Below, piece after piece: positions 7,208-12,561 of a stretch of 12,561 nucleotides of DNA; the first letter of the stretch is position 1; each line of letters opens with the position of its first letter. The stretch comes from an uncultured Bacteroidales bacterium (lineage in GTDB: Bacteria; Bacteroidota; Bacteroidia; Bacteroidales; UBA932). A program made the translations under genes and the position numbers. The DNA lies in NCBI GenBank assembly GCA_902461985.1, contig CABQAB010000028.1, positions 1-12,561 on the forward strand, in the 5' to 3' direction. Under the pieces are notes generated by a model that did no database searches, was not told where the DNA came from, and saw nothing but the letters and a program-made list of their open reading frames with translations.

Positions 7208-8668
7208 ATGAGTAAGAAAAATGGAAACATTCTTGCGATTGTAATCATGTTCTTTTTATTTGCCATGATTTCATTCGTGACTGGACTTCAAAACCCTATG
7301 GGTGTCATTGTCAAAGAACAGTTTAGTGTGTCGAATGCAATGTCCCAGTTGGGTAACTTCGCTAATTTTATAGCTTACGCTTTCATGGGGCTTCCTGCAG
7401 GATTCATCCTTAAAAAGTATGGTTATAAGGTTACGTCTCTCGCAGCCGTATCTGTCGGTTTTGTCGGCGTAGGTGTATCATTCTTGTCAGGTATCGCTGA
7501 AAGCTTCGCAATTTATCTGATTGGAGCGTTTATCTCTGGTTTCTCAATGTGTATGCTCAATACAGTAGTGAACCCTATGCTGAACACTCTCGGAGGAGGC
7601 GGAAACAAGGGCAATCAGCTCATCCAGTTCGGAGGCTCTTTGAATTCCCTCGCAGCAACGATAGTGCCTGTGTTTGTCGGGTATCTGATTGGTGACGCGG
7701 CCAAGGCGAAGATTGCAGATGCTAATCCTGCCCTGTTCATTGCAATGGGAATTTTTGCACTTGCTTTTGTCATCATACTCTTTTCGCATATTCCTGAACC
7801 GGAACTCGAGGCTGCAAAAGCCGCTTCTGAAGAGGAGGAAAAGACAATGGACAGCATCAAGGGCGCTCTTTCCTATAGGCATTTCGTTCTTGGTGTAATA
7901 GCGATATTTGTGTATGTGGGAGTAGAGGTCGGAATTCCAAATATCTCGAATCTTTATCTGACTACGCCAACGAAAGAGGCGGCGGCCAAAATAATAGAGA
8001 CATACGAATATCAGAATGCGCCTGAAAACACCGCTATCCTGGAAACATTGAAAGCTCAGGATGCAATTGCGGAGGACTCCGCTGACAAACAGGTGGTGGA
8101 GAAAGACGCTTATGAAAAAGCCCAGAAGGTCGTAAGCGGTGAGATTAAGGAGGGTAAAAACATCAATGCAGGTGTTGCTGGAACGGTAATCGGCATATAC
8201 TGGTTCCTTATGCTTTGCGGAAGGCTTTTGGGTGGAGTCATCGGTGGAAAAGTCTCAAGCCGCACAATGATGATAACTGTTTCATCAGTAGCTGCGATTC
8301 TTCTTCTCCTCGGTATGTTCATGCCTTCAGTTATGGTCACGTTCCCTACGATTACTGCCGAACTGTCATTCTCCACGACGCTGATTCCTTTAGGAGTGGT
8401 GTTCTTCATGCTGTGCGGACTTTGTACTTCTGTCATGTGGGGTTCGATCTTCAATCTTGCGGTTGAGGGACTCGGAAAATACACTTCCATAGCTTCTGGC
8501 CTCTTTATGGTGATGGTATGCGGCGGCGGTGTACTTCCTCTTATTCAGGGCGCAGTAGCAGACTCAGTCGGTTATTTGCAGAGTTATTGGGTTCTCGTCG
8601 TTTGTGTTCTTTTCCTCTTGTATTATGCATTGAGAGGTAGCAGAATAGTAAATAAACAGGCGAAATAG
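7208..8668 (+). CDS. FucP/GluP-like MFS sugar:proton symporter
   Basis: A 486-residue, twelve-helix major facilitator of the fucose-galactose-glucose:H+ symporter (FHS) group. Family features include NANFIAYAFMGLPAGFILKKYGYK-type sequence after TM2 (about 50-73), NTVVNPMLNTLGGG (118-131) and the TM7-TM8 signature YVGVEVGIPN...GIYWFLMLCGRLLGG. It would import a hexose using the proton gradient, and the next gene, 25 bases downstream, is a ROK sugar kinase, so glucose or a related sugar is a fair inference. An ATG at 7181 in the same frame would add nine residues; I prefer 7208 because MSKKNGN is the usual kind of N-terminus and a near-consensus -7 (TAATCTTTG, one base too long, 7168-7176) lies just upstream. 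Odd: about 70 mostly charged residues are inserted between TM7 and TM8. Confidence 0.9.
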   Translation: MSKKNGNILAIVIMFFLFAMISFVTGLQNPMGVIVKEQFSVSNAMSQLGNFANFIAYAFMGLPAGFILKKYGYKVTSLAAVSVGFVGVGVSFLSGIAESFAIYLIGAFISGFSMCMLNTVVNPMLNTLGGGGNKGNQLIQFGGSLNSLAATIVPVFVGYLIGDAAKAKIADANPALFIAMGIFALAFVIILFSHIPEPELEAAKAASEEEEKTMDSIKGALSYRHFVLGVIAIFVYVGVEVGIPNISNLYLTTPTKEAAAKIIETYEYQNAPENTAILETLKAQDAIAEDSADKQVVEKDAYEKAQKVVSGEIKEGKNINAGVAGTVIGIYWFLMLCGRLLGGVIGGKVSSRTMMITVSSVAAILLLLGMFMPSVMVTFPTITAELSFSTTLIPLGVVFFMLCGLCTSVMWGSIFNLAVEGLGKYTSIASGLFMVMVCGGGVLPLIQGAVADSVGYLQSYWVLVVCVLFLLYYALRGSRIVNKQAK

Positions 8669-8693
8669 GTTAATTGCAGAAAACAAGAAGAAT

Positions 8694-9674
8694 ATGGAAA
8701 CAGTCAAAAATTCTATAGACAAGCAGTATGTGGTCGGAATCGATGTCGGAGGACAGACGACCAAAATGGGCGTTGTAGACACACGCGGACAGGTTATCTC
8801 CCAGATTGTCATCCGTTCGGACAGCAGTGAGGACGCAGGGGCATTCCTCGACGAGGTCGCTGCGGGACTCGAAAAGATAATCAAGGACGCTGGTGTTGAA
8901 GGCAATGTGAGGGGAATCGGAATCGGAGCCCCGAACGGCAACTACTATACAGGCATGGTGGAAATGGCTCCGAACGTGCTTTGGGCGAAGAACCGTGCGG
9001 TTCCTGTAGCAAAGATGCTTTCCGAAAGAATGAAGGGCATTCCCGTGGCGTTGACTAATGATGCCAATGCGGCGGCAGTCGGAGAAATGACCTATGGCGC
9101 AGCCCGGGGTATGAAGAATTTCATCATGATTACTCTCGGCACGGGCGTAGGCAGCGGAATCGTCGTCAACGGCGAAGTGGTCTACGGACATGACGGCTTT
9201 GCGGGCGAGCTCGGCCACGTGAGGGTGGTGCGCAACAACGGACGTCTCTGCAACTGCGGACGTACAGGCTGTCTTGAGGCATATTGCTCGGCCATGGCGG
9301 TGGCCCGCACGGCAAGGGAATGGCTGCAGATGACTAACGAGCCTTCTTCTCTCCGGCTTCTTGACAACATAACTTCAAAGGATGTCTACGACGCAGCGAA
9401 GGAGGGTGACGAACTCGCTATCCGCGTGTTCAACTATACCGGCCGAATCCTCGGCGAGGCTCTGGCCGACTTCATCCATTTCAGTGCGCCTGAGGCTATC
9501 GTCCTCTTCGGAGGTCTTGCACGCAGCAAGGAGTTCCTTACCGAACCTATCCTTACTGCAATGAATGAGAACGTGCTGCCTTTGTGGAAGGACAAGGTGA
9601 AACTTGTCTACTCGTCGCTCAAGGAGTCTGACGCCGCCATTCTCGGTGCATCAGCTCTCGCATGGGAACTGTAG
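8694..9674 (+). CDS. ROK family sugar kinase, probable glucokinase
   Basis: A 326-residue protein with the ROK fold. Motifs: phosphate-1 loop GIDVGGQTTKMG (15-26), catalytic Asp123 in LTNDANAAAVGE, phosphate-2 LGTGVGSGIV (148-157), and sugar/zinc site GELGH (171-175) followed by CNCGRTGCLEAYCS (186-199). His175, Cys186, Cys188 and Cys193 are the expected zinc ligands. It should phosphorylate an incoming hexose at C6 with ATP; glucose is the most likely substrate, given the ExGH motif and the FucP-like transporter 25 bases upstream, but N-acetylhexosamine or mannose is possible. No N-terminal winged helix is present, so it is an enzyme rather than a NagC/XylR-type repressor. The purine-rich stretch AAGAAGAAT lies just before the ATG. 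Confidence 0.92.
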   Translation: METVKNSIDKQYVVGIDVGGQTTKMGVVDTRGQVISQIVIRSDSSEDAGAFLDEVAAGLEKIIKDAGVEGNVRGIGIGAPNGNYYTGMVEMAPNVLWAKNRAVPVAKMLSERMKGIPVALTNDANAAAVGEMTYGAARGMKNFIMITLGTGVGSGIVVNGEVVYGHDGFAGELGHVRVVRNNGRLCNCGRTGCLEAYCSAMAVARTAREWLQMTNEPSSLRLLDNITSKDVYDAAKEGDELAIRVFNYTGRILGEALADFIHFSAPEAIVLFGGLARSKEFLTEPILTAMNENVLPLWKDKVKLVYSSLKESDAAILGASALAWEL

Positions 9675-9690
9675 TTTGCTTGTAAGGGAT

Positions 9691-9823
9691 TGACTAAAAG
9701 GTCCTGAAATTGTCATCTCGACCGAGCATTGCGAGTGGAGAGATCTTCTTAAAGTATTGGTACTTAATAGATATCTCGACGACGCCCTTCGGGCTTTGCT
9801 CGATATGACAGGCTCTTTAGTCA
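9691..9823. repeat. 133-bp imperfect palindromic intergenic repeat
   Basis: The stretch is bounded by an exact 8-bp inverted repeat, TGACTAAA (9691-9698) and TTTAGTCA (9816-9823). Just inside lie TGTCAT (9711-9716) and ATGACA (9805-9810), each followed inward by related CTCGA/TCGAG and GAGATCT/AGATATCTC blocks. The centre is the hairpin AAGTA-TTGG-TACTT (9752-9765). All pairs share a centre near 9757-9758, so the whole stretch can fold into one long, mismatched hairpin. It has no coding potential and begins 17 bases after the ROK stop. From memory, the TGTCATCTCGA...GAGATCT style resembles dispersed palindromic repeats of bacterial intergenic regions; I cannot check copy number here. Confidence 0.65.
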
Positions 9824-9839
9824 GCCTCTTAACTTGGAT

Positions 9840-9882
9840 AAAATGACCGTTATAAGTTTCGGCTTGTGGCGGTCATTTTTTT
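9840..9882 (+). terminator. Intrinsic terminator after the ROK kinase gene
   Basis: A 10-bp perfect stem, AAAATGACCG (9840-9849) with CGGTCATTTT (9870-9879), encloses a 20-base loop and runs into T7 (9876-9882). It closes the transporter-kinase transcription unit, after the palindromic repeat. The A-run on the left arm gives it weak bidirectional potential. Confidence 0.75.
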
Positions 9883-9965
9883 AATCAACATAGCAGAAGT
9901 TTCACATGCTCAATCGAGGCTGCCCGCTGACTGTACAGCATAAATCCACGCGGGCTACTTTATAA
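9883..9965. other. Non-coding spacer before the toxin-antitoxin promoter
   Basis: No gene is visible here. It holds an 8-bp perfect palindrome CTGTACAG (9931-9938) inside a loop closed by GCCCGC (9922-9927) and GCGGGC (9950-9955). With the palindromic repeat and terminator to its left, it accounts for the 346-base gap between the ROK and antitoxin genes. Confidence 0.3.
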
Positions 9966-9997
9966 TTTGTATATATAATGTATATTTTATACCTTTG
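9966..9997 (+). promoter_or_regulatory. Promoter and candidate operator of the toxin-antitoxin pair
   Basis: A TTTG -33 element (9966-9969) is followed after 20 bases by a perfect -7 box TACCTTTG (9990-9997), the best Bacteroidota promoter in the window. The spacer is an AT-rich imperfect palindrome, GTATA (9969-9973) against TATAC (9988-9992), with ATATA (9971-9975) and TATAT (9981-9985) nested inside. An antitoxin or antitoxin-toxin complex bound here would block the promoter, the usual mode of RelBE autoregulation; this is inference. Confidence 0.65.
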
Positions 9998-10020
9998 TCA
10001 AGTTGTGAACGAACAAAGAT

Positions 10021-10320
10021 ATGGCTACTGTATTGAATATTAAGCGTAAAAACATAGACTTGCCTGTCGATGCTTTACAGAAACTGTCAATTATGGCAGC
10101 TGCACAAGGCAGAAGTCTTAAGAATTTCATTGAGACGATTCTGATTGCAAAGGCTGATTCGATCAATGTCCAGGTTATCGATAATCCATCTCCTTCTGGC
10201 GATGTCTGGTTTGATGATTCTGAAAATATCGCCGAACTTAATGAAGGTATTGCCGAGTATAAGCATGGAAAAACGCAGGCTTATTCTATGGATGAAATTC
10301 GGGATCTGCTGGGAGTATGA
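10021..10320 (+). CDS. RelB-like ribbon-helix-helix antitoxin
   Basis: A 99-residue protein. The N-terminal part fits a ribbon-helix-helix DNA-binding fold: a short strand (VLNIKRKNIDLP, 4-15), helix A (VDALQKLSIMAAAQG, 16-30), then SLKNFIETILIAK (32-44) as helix B. The C-terminal half is acidic (WFDDSENIAELNEGIAEY, 63-80) and should wrap and inhibit the toxin. The role follows chiefly from position: its stop overlaps the YoeB-like start as ATGA (10317-10320), the tight coupling typical of toxin-antitoxin operons. It probably also represses its own promoter. The family assignment is by architecture, not close recognition, so only the antitoxin role is asserted. Confidence 0.8.
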   Translation: MATVLNIKRKNIDLPVDALQKLSIMAAAQGRSLKNFIETILIAKADSINVQVIDNPSPSGDVWFDDSENIAELNEGIAEYKHGKTQAYSMDEIRDLLGV

Positions 10321-10595
10321 CATATCGCATAGAATTGACATTCAGGGCAAAAGAGCATTTGGAGGAGTGGCGAAGGTCAGGACATAAGAAAACTCTCTCC
10401 AAAATTATTGCACTGTTCGAAGAGTTGCAGATTCATCCAAGAACGGGAACCGGTCAGGTGGAGCAGTTGAAAGGGAATTATTCCGGATATTGGAGCCGTC
10501 GCATAGACAAGGGTTCGCGTATGATATACCGTATCGATGATGAAGTTGTTACGGTTACGATAATTTCTCTCAAAGGCCATTATCTTGACCGATAG
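10317..10595 (+). CDS. yoeB: Txe/YoeB family mRNA-interferase toxin
   Basis: A 92-residue RelE-fold toxin closely patterned on E. coli YoeB. Recognisable elements are PRTGTGQVEQLKGNYSGYWS (41-60), SRRIDKGSRMIYRI (60-73) and the terminal LKGHYLDR. By alignment in mind with YoeB, Glu49, Arg68, His88 and Tyr89 correspond to the catalytic Glu46, Arg65, His83 and Tyr84, so the enzyme looks intact. YoeB cleaves mRNA in the ribosomal A site during stress. Three residues follow the His-Tyr pair, where E. coli YoeB ends. Its last 26 bases overlap the 3' end of miaA on the other strand, so the two genes are convergent with no room for a terminator between them. Confidence 0.9.
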   Translation: MTYRIELTFRAKEHLEEWRRSGHKKTLSKIIALFEELQIHPRTGTGQVEQLKGNYSGYWSRRIDKGSRMIYRIDDEVVTVTIISLKGHYLDR

Positions 10596-11502
10596 GCAGC
10601 CACTTGATTGACGGGTCGCGGCGCCACCATGTGAGCTGGCGGCGGGCGTAATGGCGGGTGTTGCGCTGGATGAGTTCGACGGCGCGGTCCAGGGTGGTCA
10701 CCGGGCCGTCTCCGGGACTGGTAGGGCCCCAGCCCTCGGTGCTGACCTTGCCGTCAAGCCAGTCGAACCATGCGAAAATCTCCTTGTATCCTACGGTCTG
10801 CAGAGCAGGACGTTCGCGGTGGGGAATCAGGCTCCTCACTTCATCGACCAGCCCCTCGTCAATCATATTCAGGACGCGGGCGTCAATGCGCCTGTAAAGT
10901 TCTTCCCGGGGACGGCTCAGGCCGATTTTCTCAATCACGAAATCTCTCTGCCGCCGCGGTGCAGTCTTGAATGAAGAGAATTTCCGACCGGTCATAAGGC
11001 AGACCTCAAGGGCCCGTACGACCCTCTGGCCGTTCGACAGGTCTATCTGCCTGCAGGTCTCAGGGTCGAGTGCCGCAAGTTCCGCAGCCAATGTCTCCAC
11101 GCCCTCCTGCTTCCAGCGTGCCGTCAATTCCTCCCTCAGTTCCCGGCTGGCCGGCGGAAACTCGTCCAGTCCGTTGCAGAACGCATCGATGTAGAACCCC
11201 GAACCCCCGCACATCACGAGAGTCCTGTCCCCCTCGGCGAACAGCTGCGACACCAAGGCGTTCGCCTCGATCTCATATTTTCCGGCTGTATAGTCCTCCG
11301 TAACCGAACGTGAATGAATGAAATAATGCTTCACCGCACTGAGCTGTGAAGCATCCGGGACAGCTGTCCCTATAGTCATCTCCTTGAAAATCTGTCTCGA
11401 ATCGCAGGAAATCACCGGACTTCCGTATTCTTTTGCCCTCTCAATCGCAAAGTCCGTTTTCCCGGAGGCGGTAGGCCCCAATATAATCAACAGCCTTTTC
11501 AA
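10570..11502 (-). CDS. miaA: tRNA dimethylallyltransferase
   Basis: A 310-residue MiaA, which transfers a dimethylallyl group from DMAPP to the N6 of A37 in tRNAs reading UNN codons. P-loop GPTASGKT (9-16), the DSRQ motif (34-37), GGSGFYIDA (99-107), QTVGYKE (235-241) and RRQLTWWRRDP (287-297) are all present. The start is TTG at 11502: the frame upstream meets a stop before any ATG, and the next in-frame Met (residue 42) lies beyond the P-loop. A 17-residue Gly/Pro-rich stretch (about 254-270) appears inserted before the final helices. The last codons (GQDNGL) overlap yoeB on the other strand. It follows the PRiA4_ORF3-like gene at 48 bases and is probably co-transcribed with it. Confidence 0.92.
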   Translation of the reverse strand: MKRLLIILGPTASGKTDFAIERAKEYGSPVISCDSRQIFKEMTIGTAVPDASQLSAVKHYFIHSRSVTEDYTAGKYEIEANALVSQLFAEGDRTLVMCGGSGFYIDAFCNGLDEFPPASRELREELTARWKQEGVETLAAELAALDPETCRQIDLSNGQRVVRALEVCLMTGRKFSSFKTAPRRQRDFVIEKIGLSRPREELYRRIDARVLNMIDEGLVDEVRSLIPHRERPALQTVGYKEIFAWFDWLDGKVSTEGWGPTSPGDGPVTTLDRAVELIQRNTRHYARRQLTWWRRDPSIKWLPIGQDNGL

Positions 11503-11550
11503 ATCATATATATTTTCAGATCAGGAAGATTGCAGGATAAGGACGATTCC

Positions 11551-12132
11551 TTAATATGAATCATCTGTTCCCTCATTCTCGTCATAGATGACCTCCTCCT
11601 TGTCGTCTTCATCTTCATCGTCGTCATCCTCATCCTCCTCGTCAAAATCCTCATCATCGTCCCAGTTGCCTTCCTCTTTGCGGATGATATTGCGTTTCTT
11701 GTCCTCCGGCAGGTCTTCGTAGGCCACATAACCGTTCTCGAATTCAATCGGATTCGGTCCTTTCATGCTGATGAGCAAAGGATAAACTTCATCGGCATTC
11801 TTTGCGTACTCCTCCACGAAATCCACCAAAACGCTCTTCTTGTTGGTCGTGTCATAGAAATATACAAAACTGTTTTCGCCTCTTGCATGGCACTGTCCTA
11901 CAGTCACATTGTCAATCGTACCCTGTCCGAGGTCCTGTATGCTGTAACGCGCGATGGCACTGCCGTTCTCTCTGACCGATTTGAAAAGCACAATCTGGTC
12001 CATTGGAAAGTCCATGTCTGCGTGCATCTTCTTGTGGAACGAATAGAGCGAATTGCTGTCCTTAAGTTCGTAAATCCTTTCAAAACCCTTCAGCCCGGGC
12101 AGGGAAACTCTGTATTTCAATATCTTAGCCAT
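11551..12132 (-). CDS. PRiA4_ORF3-family protein (TnpR-like passenger) with acidic tail
   Basis: A 193-residue protein. Residues 1-150 resemble the plasmid pRiA4b ORF-3 / IS1096 TnpR passenger family: KILKYRVSLPGLKGFERIYEL at the start, SLYSFHKKMHADMDFPMDQIVLF (28-50), and a D-L-G-Q-G element near 67-71. Despite the family name, it is not a resolvase and no transposase is nearby. Residues 157-180 are almost only Asp and Glu, coded by a near-trinucleotide GAT/GAC/GAA tract (about 11590-11665). Function is unknown; such tails often bind basic proteins or mimic nucleic acid, which is speculation here. It lies upstream of miaA in the same direction, 48 bases apart. Confidence 0.8.
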   Translation of the reverse strand: MAKILKYRVSLPGLKGFERIYELKDSNSLYSFHKKMHADMDFPMDQIVLFKSVRENGSAIARYSIQDLGQGTIDNVTVGQCHARGENSFVYFYDTTNKKSVLVDFVEEYAKNADEVYPLLISMKGPNPIEFENGYVAYEDLPEDKKRNIIRKEEGNWDDDEDFDEEDEDDDDEDEDDKEEVIYDENEGTDDSY

Positions 12133-12175
12133 AGAACATAAAAATATGCGGGCGACGAAAGCCCTGAAGCGGCGG

Positions 12176-12205
12176 CAAAGTTACAAAATGTAAGTCAAAC
12201 CTCAA
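12176..12205 (-). promoter_or_regulatory. Promoter of the PRiA4_ORF3-like gene (and probably miaA)
   Basis: On the minus strand a perfect -7 box TAACTTTG (12176-12183) lies 19 bases downstream of a TTG (12203-12205) that may be the -33 element. The start codon at 12132 is about 44 bases further on. Confidence 0.55.
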
Positions 12206-12337
12206 TAAAAAGATATTCAAGAATGATGGGCAGACGGCATATTCTTCATGATTCCCGTGCCTGAACTCTGCTTTGACTCTGTCTTGGTTCCGCCCGGACT
12301 CTGCTCATGATTCCGCTTGATTCCGCGTCCGGCATAG
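12206..12337. other. Intergenic spacer with short direct repeats
   Basis: This stretch lies between two divergent promoters and holds no convincing gene. CATGATTCC occurs at 12247-12255 and 12306-12314; ACTCTG occurs at 12265-12270, 12276-12281 and 12298-12303; TGATTCCGC recurs near 12308 and 12318. The repeats are short and imperfect, and may be decayed duplication. Confidence 0.3.
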
Positions 12338-12368
12338 TTGGCAAATCGGTGCGGAATGTGTAAATTTG
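12338..12368 (+). promoter_or_regulatory. Promoter of the YigZ-family gene
   Basis: A TTG (12338-12340) is followed after 20 bases by a perfect -7 box TAAATTTG (12361-12368), 24 bases before the ATG at 12393. It faces away from the minus-strand promoter at 12176-12205. Confidence 0.6.
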
Positions 12369-12392
12369 ACGGATTCATAGCCGCAGACTGAA

Positions 12393-12561
12393 ATGGAAAA
12401 AGACACTTTTCTGACAATAGCCACGTCCTCGCAGGGAACTTTCCGCGACAACGGAAGCCGTTTCCTTGCCTTTGCCTATCCCGTAGAAACGGAGGAGCAG
12501 GTCAGGGAAATCGTGGCGGGCCTGAAAAAGGAATACCACGACGCCCGCCATCACTGCTATG
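12393..12561 (+). CDS. yigZ: YigZ/IMPACT family protein (partial, 3' end outside window)
   Basis: The first 56 codons are visible: MEKDTFLTIATSSQGTFRDN then GSRFLAFAYPVETEEQV, followed by KKEYHDARHHCYA. The pattern K/N-GSRF-x-A...P-V-x-[ST]-E-E-E...[HD]-A-x-H-x-CYA is the start of the UPF0029 (IMPACT N-terminal) domain. YigZ proteins are conserved and linked by structure to nucleic-acid or ribosome-related roles, but no reaction is established. The start is supported by a good promoter 24 bases upstream. The C-terminal DUF1949 domain, if present, is outside the window. Confidence 0.82.
   Translation, partial: MEKDTFLTIATSSQGTFRDNGSRFLAFAYPVETEEQVREIVAGLKKEYHDARHHCY

Noticed and set aside
8670..9218. 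182-codon minus-strand open frame opposite the ROK kinase
   Set aside because: Lies entirely over conserved ROK motifs on the other strand; composition is typical of an antisense frame and no start signal is seen.
11551..12132. PRiA4_ORF3-like gene as evidence of a transposon
   Set aside because: The family name derives from plasmid and IS contexts, but no transposase, terminal inverted repeat or target duplication is visible around it.
12217..12417. 66-codon minus-strand frame near the right edge
   Set aside because: Covers the promoter and start of the yigZ-family gene; the translation is low-complexity and unlike any family, and much of it comes from short direct repeats.

Overview
The window looks like chromosomal DNA of a Bacteroidota bacterium, most likely Bacteroidales, with mid-range GC. 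The main sign is promoter architecture: most transcription starts that can be proposed carry the Bacteroidota -7 box TAnnTTTG, several with a TTG/TTTG -33 element about 19-20 bases upstream, and strong Shine-Dalgarno sites are largely absent. Gene content agrees: DUF4143 ATPase, TM2/DUF2752 pair, FucP-like sugar transporter next to a ROK kinase with no PTS, and a long-chain acyl-CoA synthetase. The family or genus cannot be fixed from this window.

Layout from left to right. (1) The last 38 codons of uvrA, overlapping a MATE efflux transporter. (2) Two small membrane proteins, a TM2-domain protein with its own promoter and a DUF2752 protein. (3) A DUF4143-type AAA ATPase, more AT-rich than its neighbours, whose promoter is covered by four alternating GTCCTA/TAGGAC-type half-sites. 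(4) On the minus strand, a metallo-beta-lactamase-fold hydrolase, divergent from a plus-strand run: deoxynucleoside kinase, acyl-CoA synthetase, FucP-like MFS transporter and ROK sugar kinase. The last two form a plausible proton-coupled sugar uptake and phosphorylation unit. (5) After the ROK gene come a 133-bp imperfect palindrome resembling a dispersed intergenic repeat and an intrinsic terminator. (6) A RelB-like/YoeB toxin-antitoxin pair has its own promoter, and its toxin end overlaps the 3' end of miaA on the opposite strand. (7) On the minus strand, a PRiA4_ORF3-family protein with a very acidic tail lies upstream of miaA, which seems to start at TTG. (8) The 5' end of a YigZ/IMPACT-family gene runs off the right edge.

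Most genes belong to known families. I see no CRISPR array, phage module, transposase, tRNA or rRNA gene. The least explained signals are the half-site array over the ATPase promoter, the 133-bp palindrome, the extra loop in the MFS transporter, and the toxin-antitoxin pair joined to the miaA 3' end.
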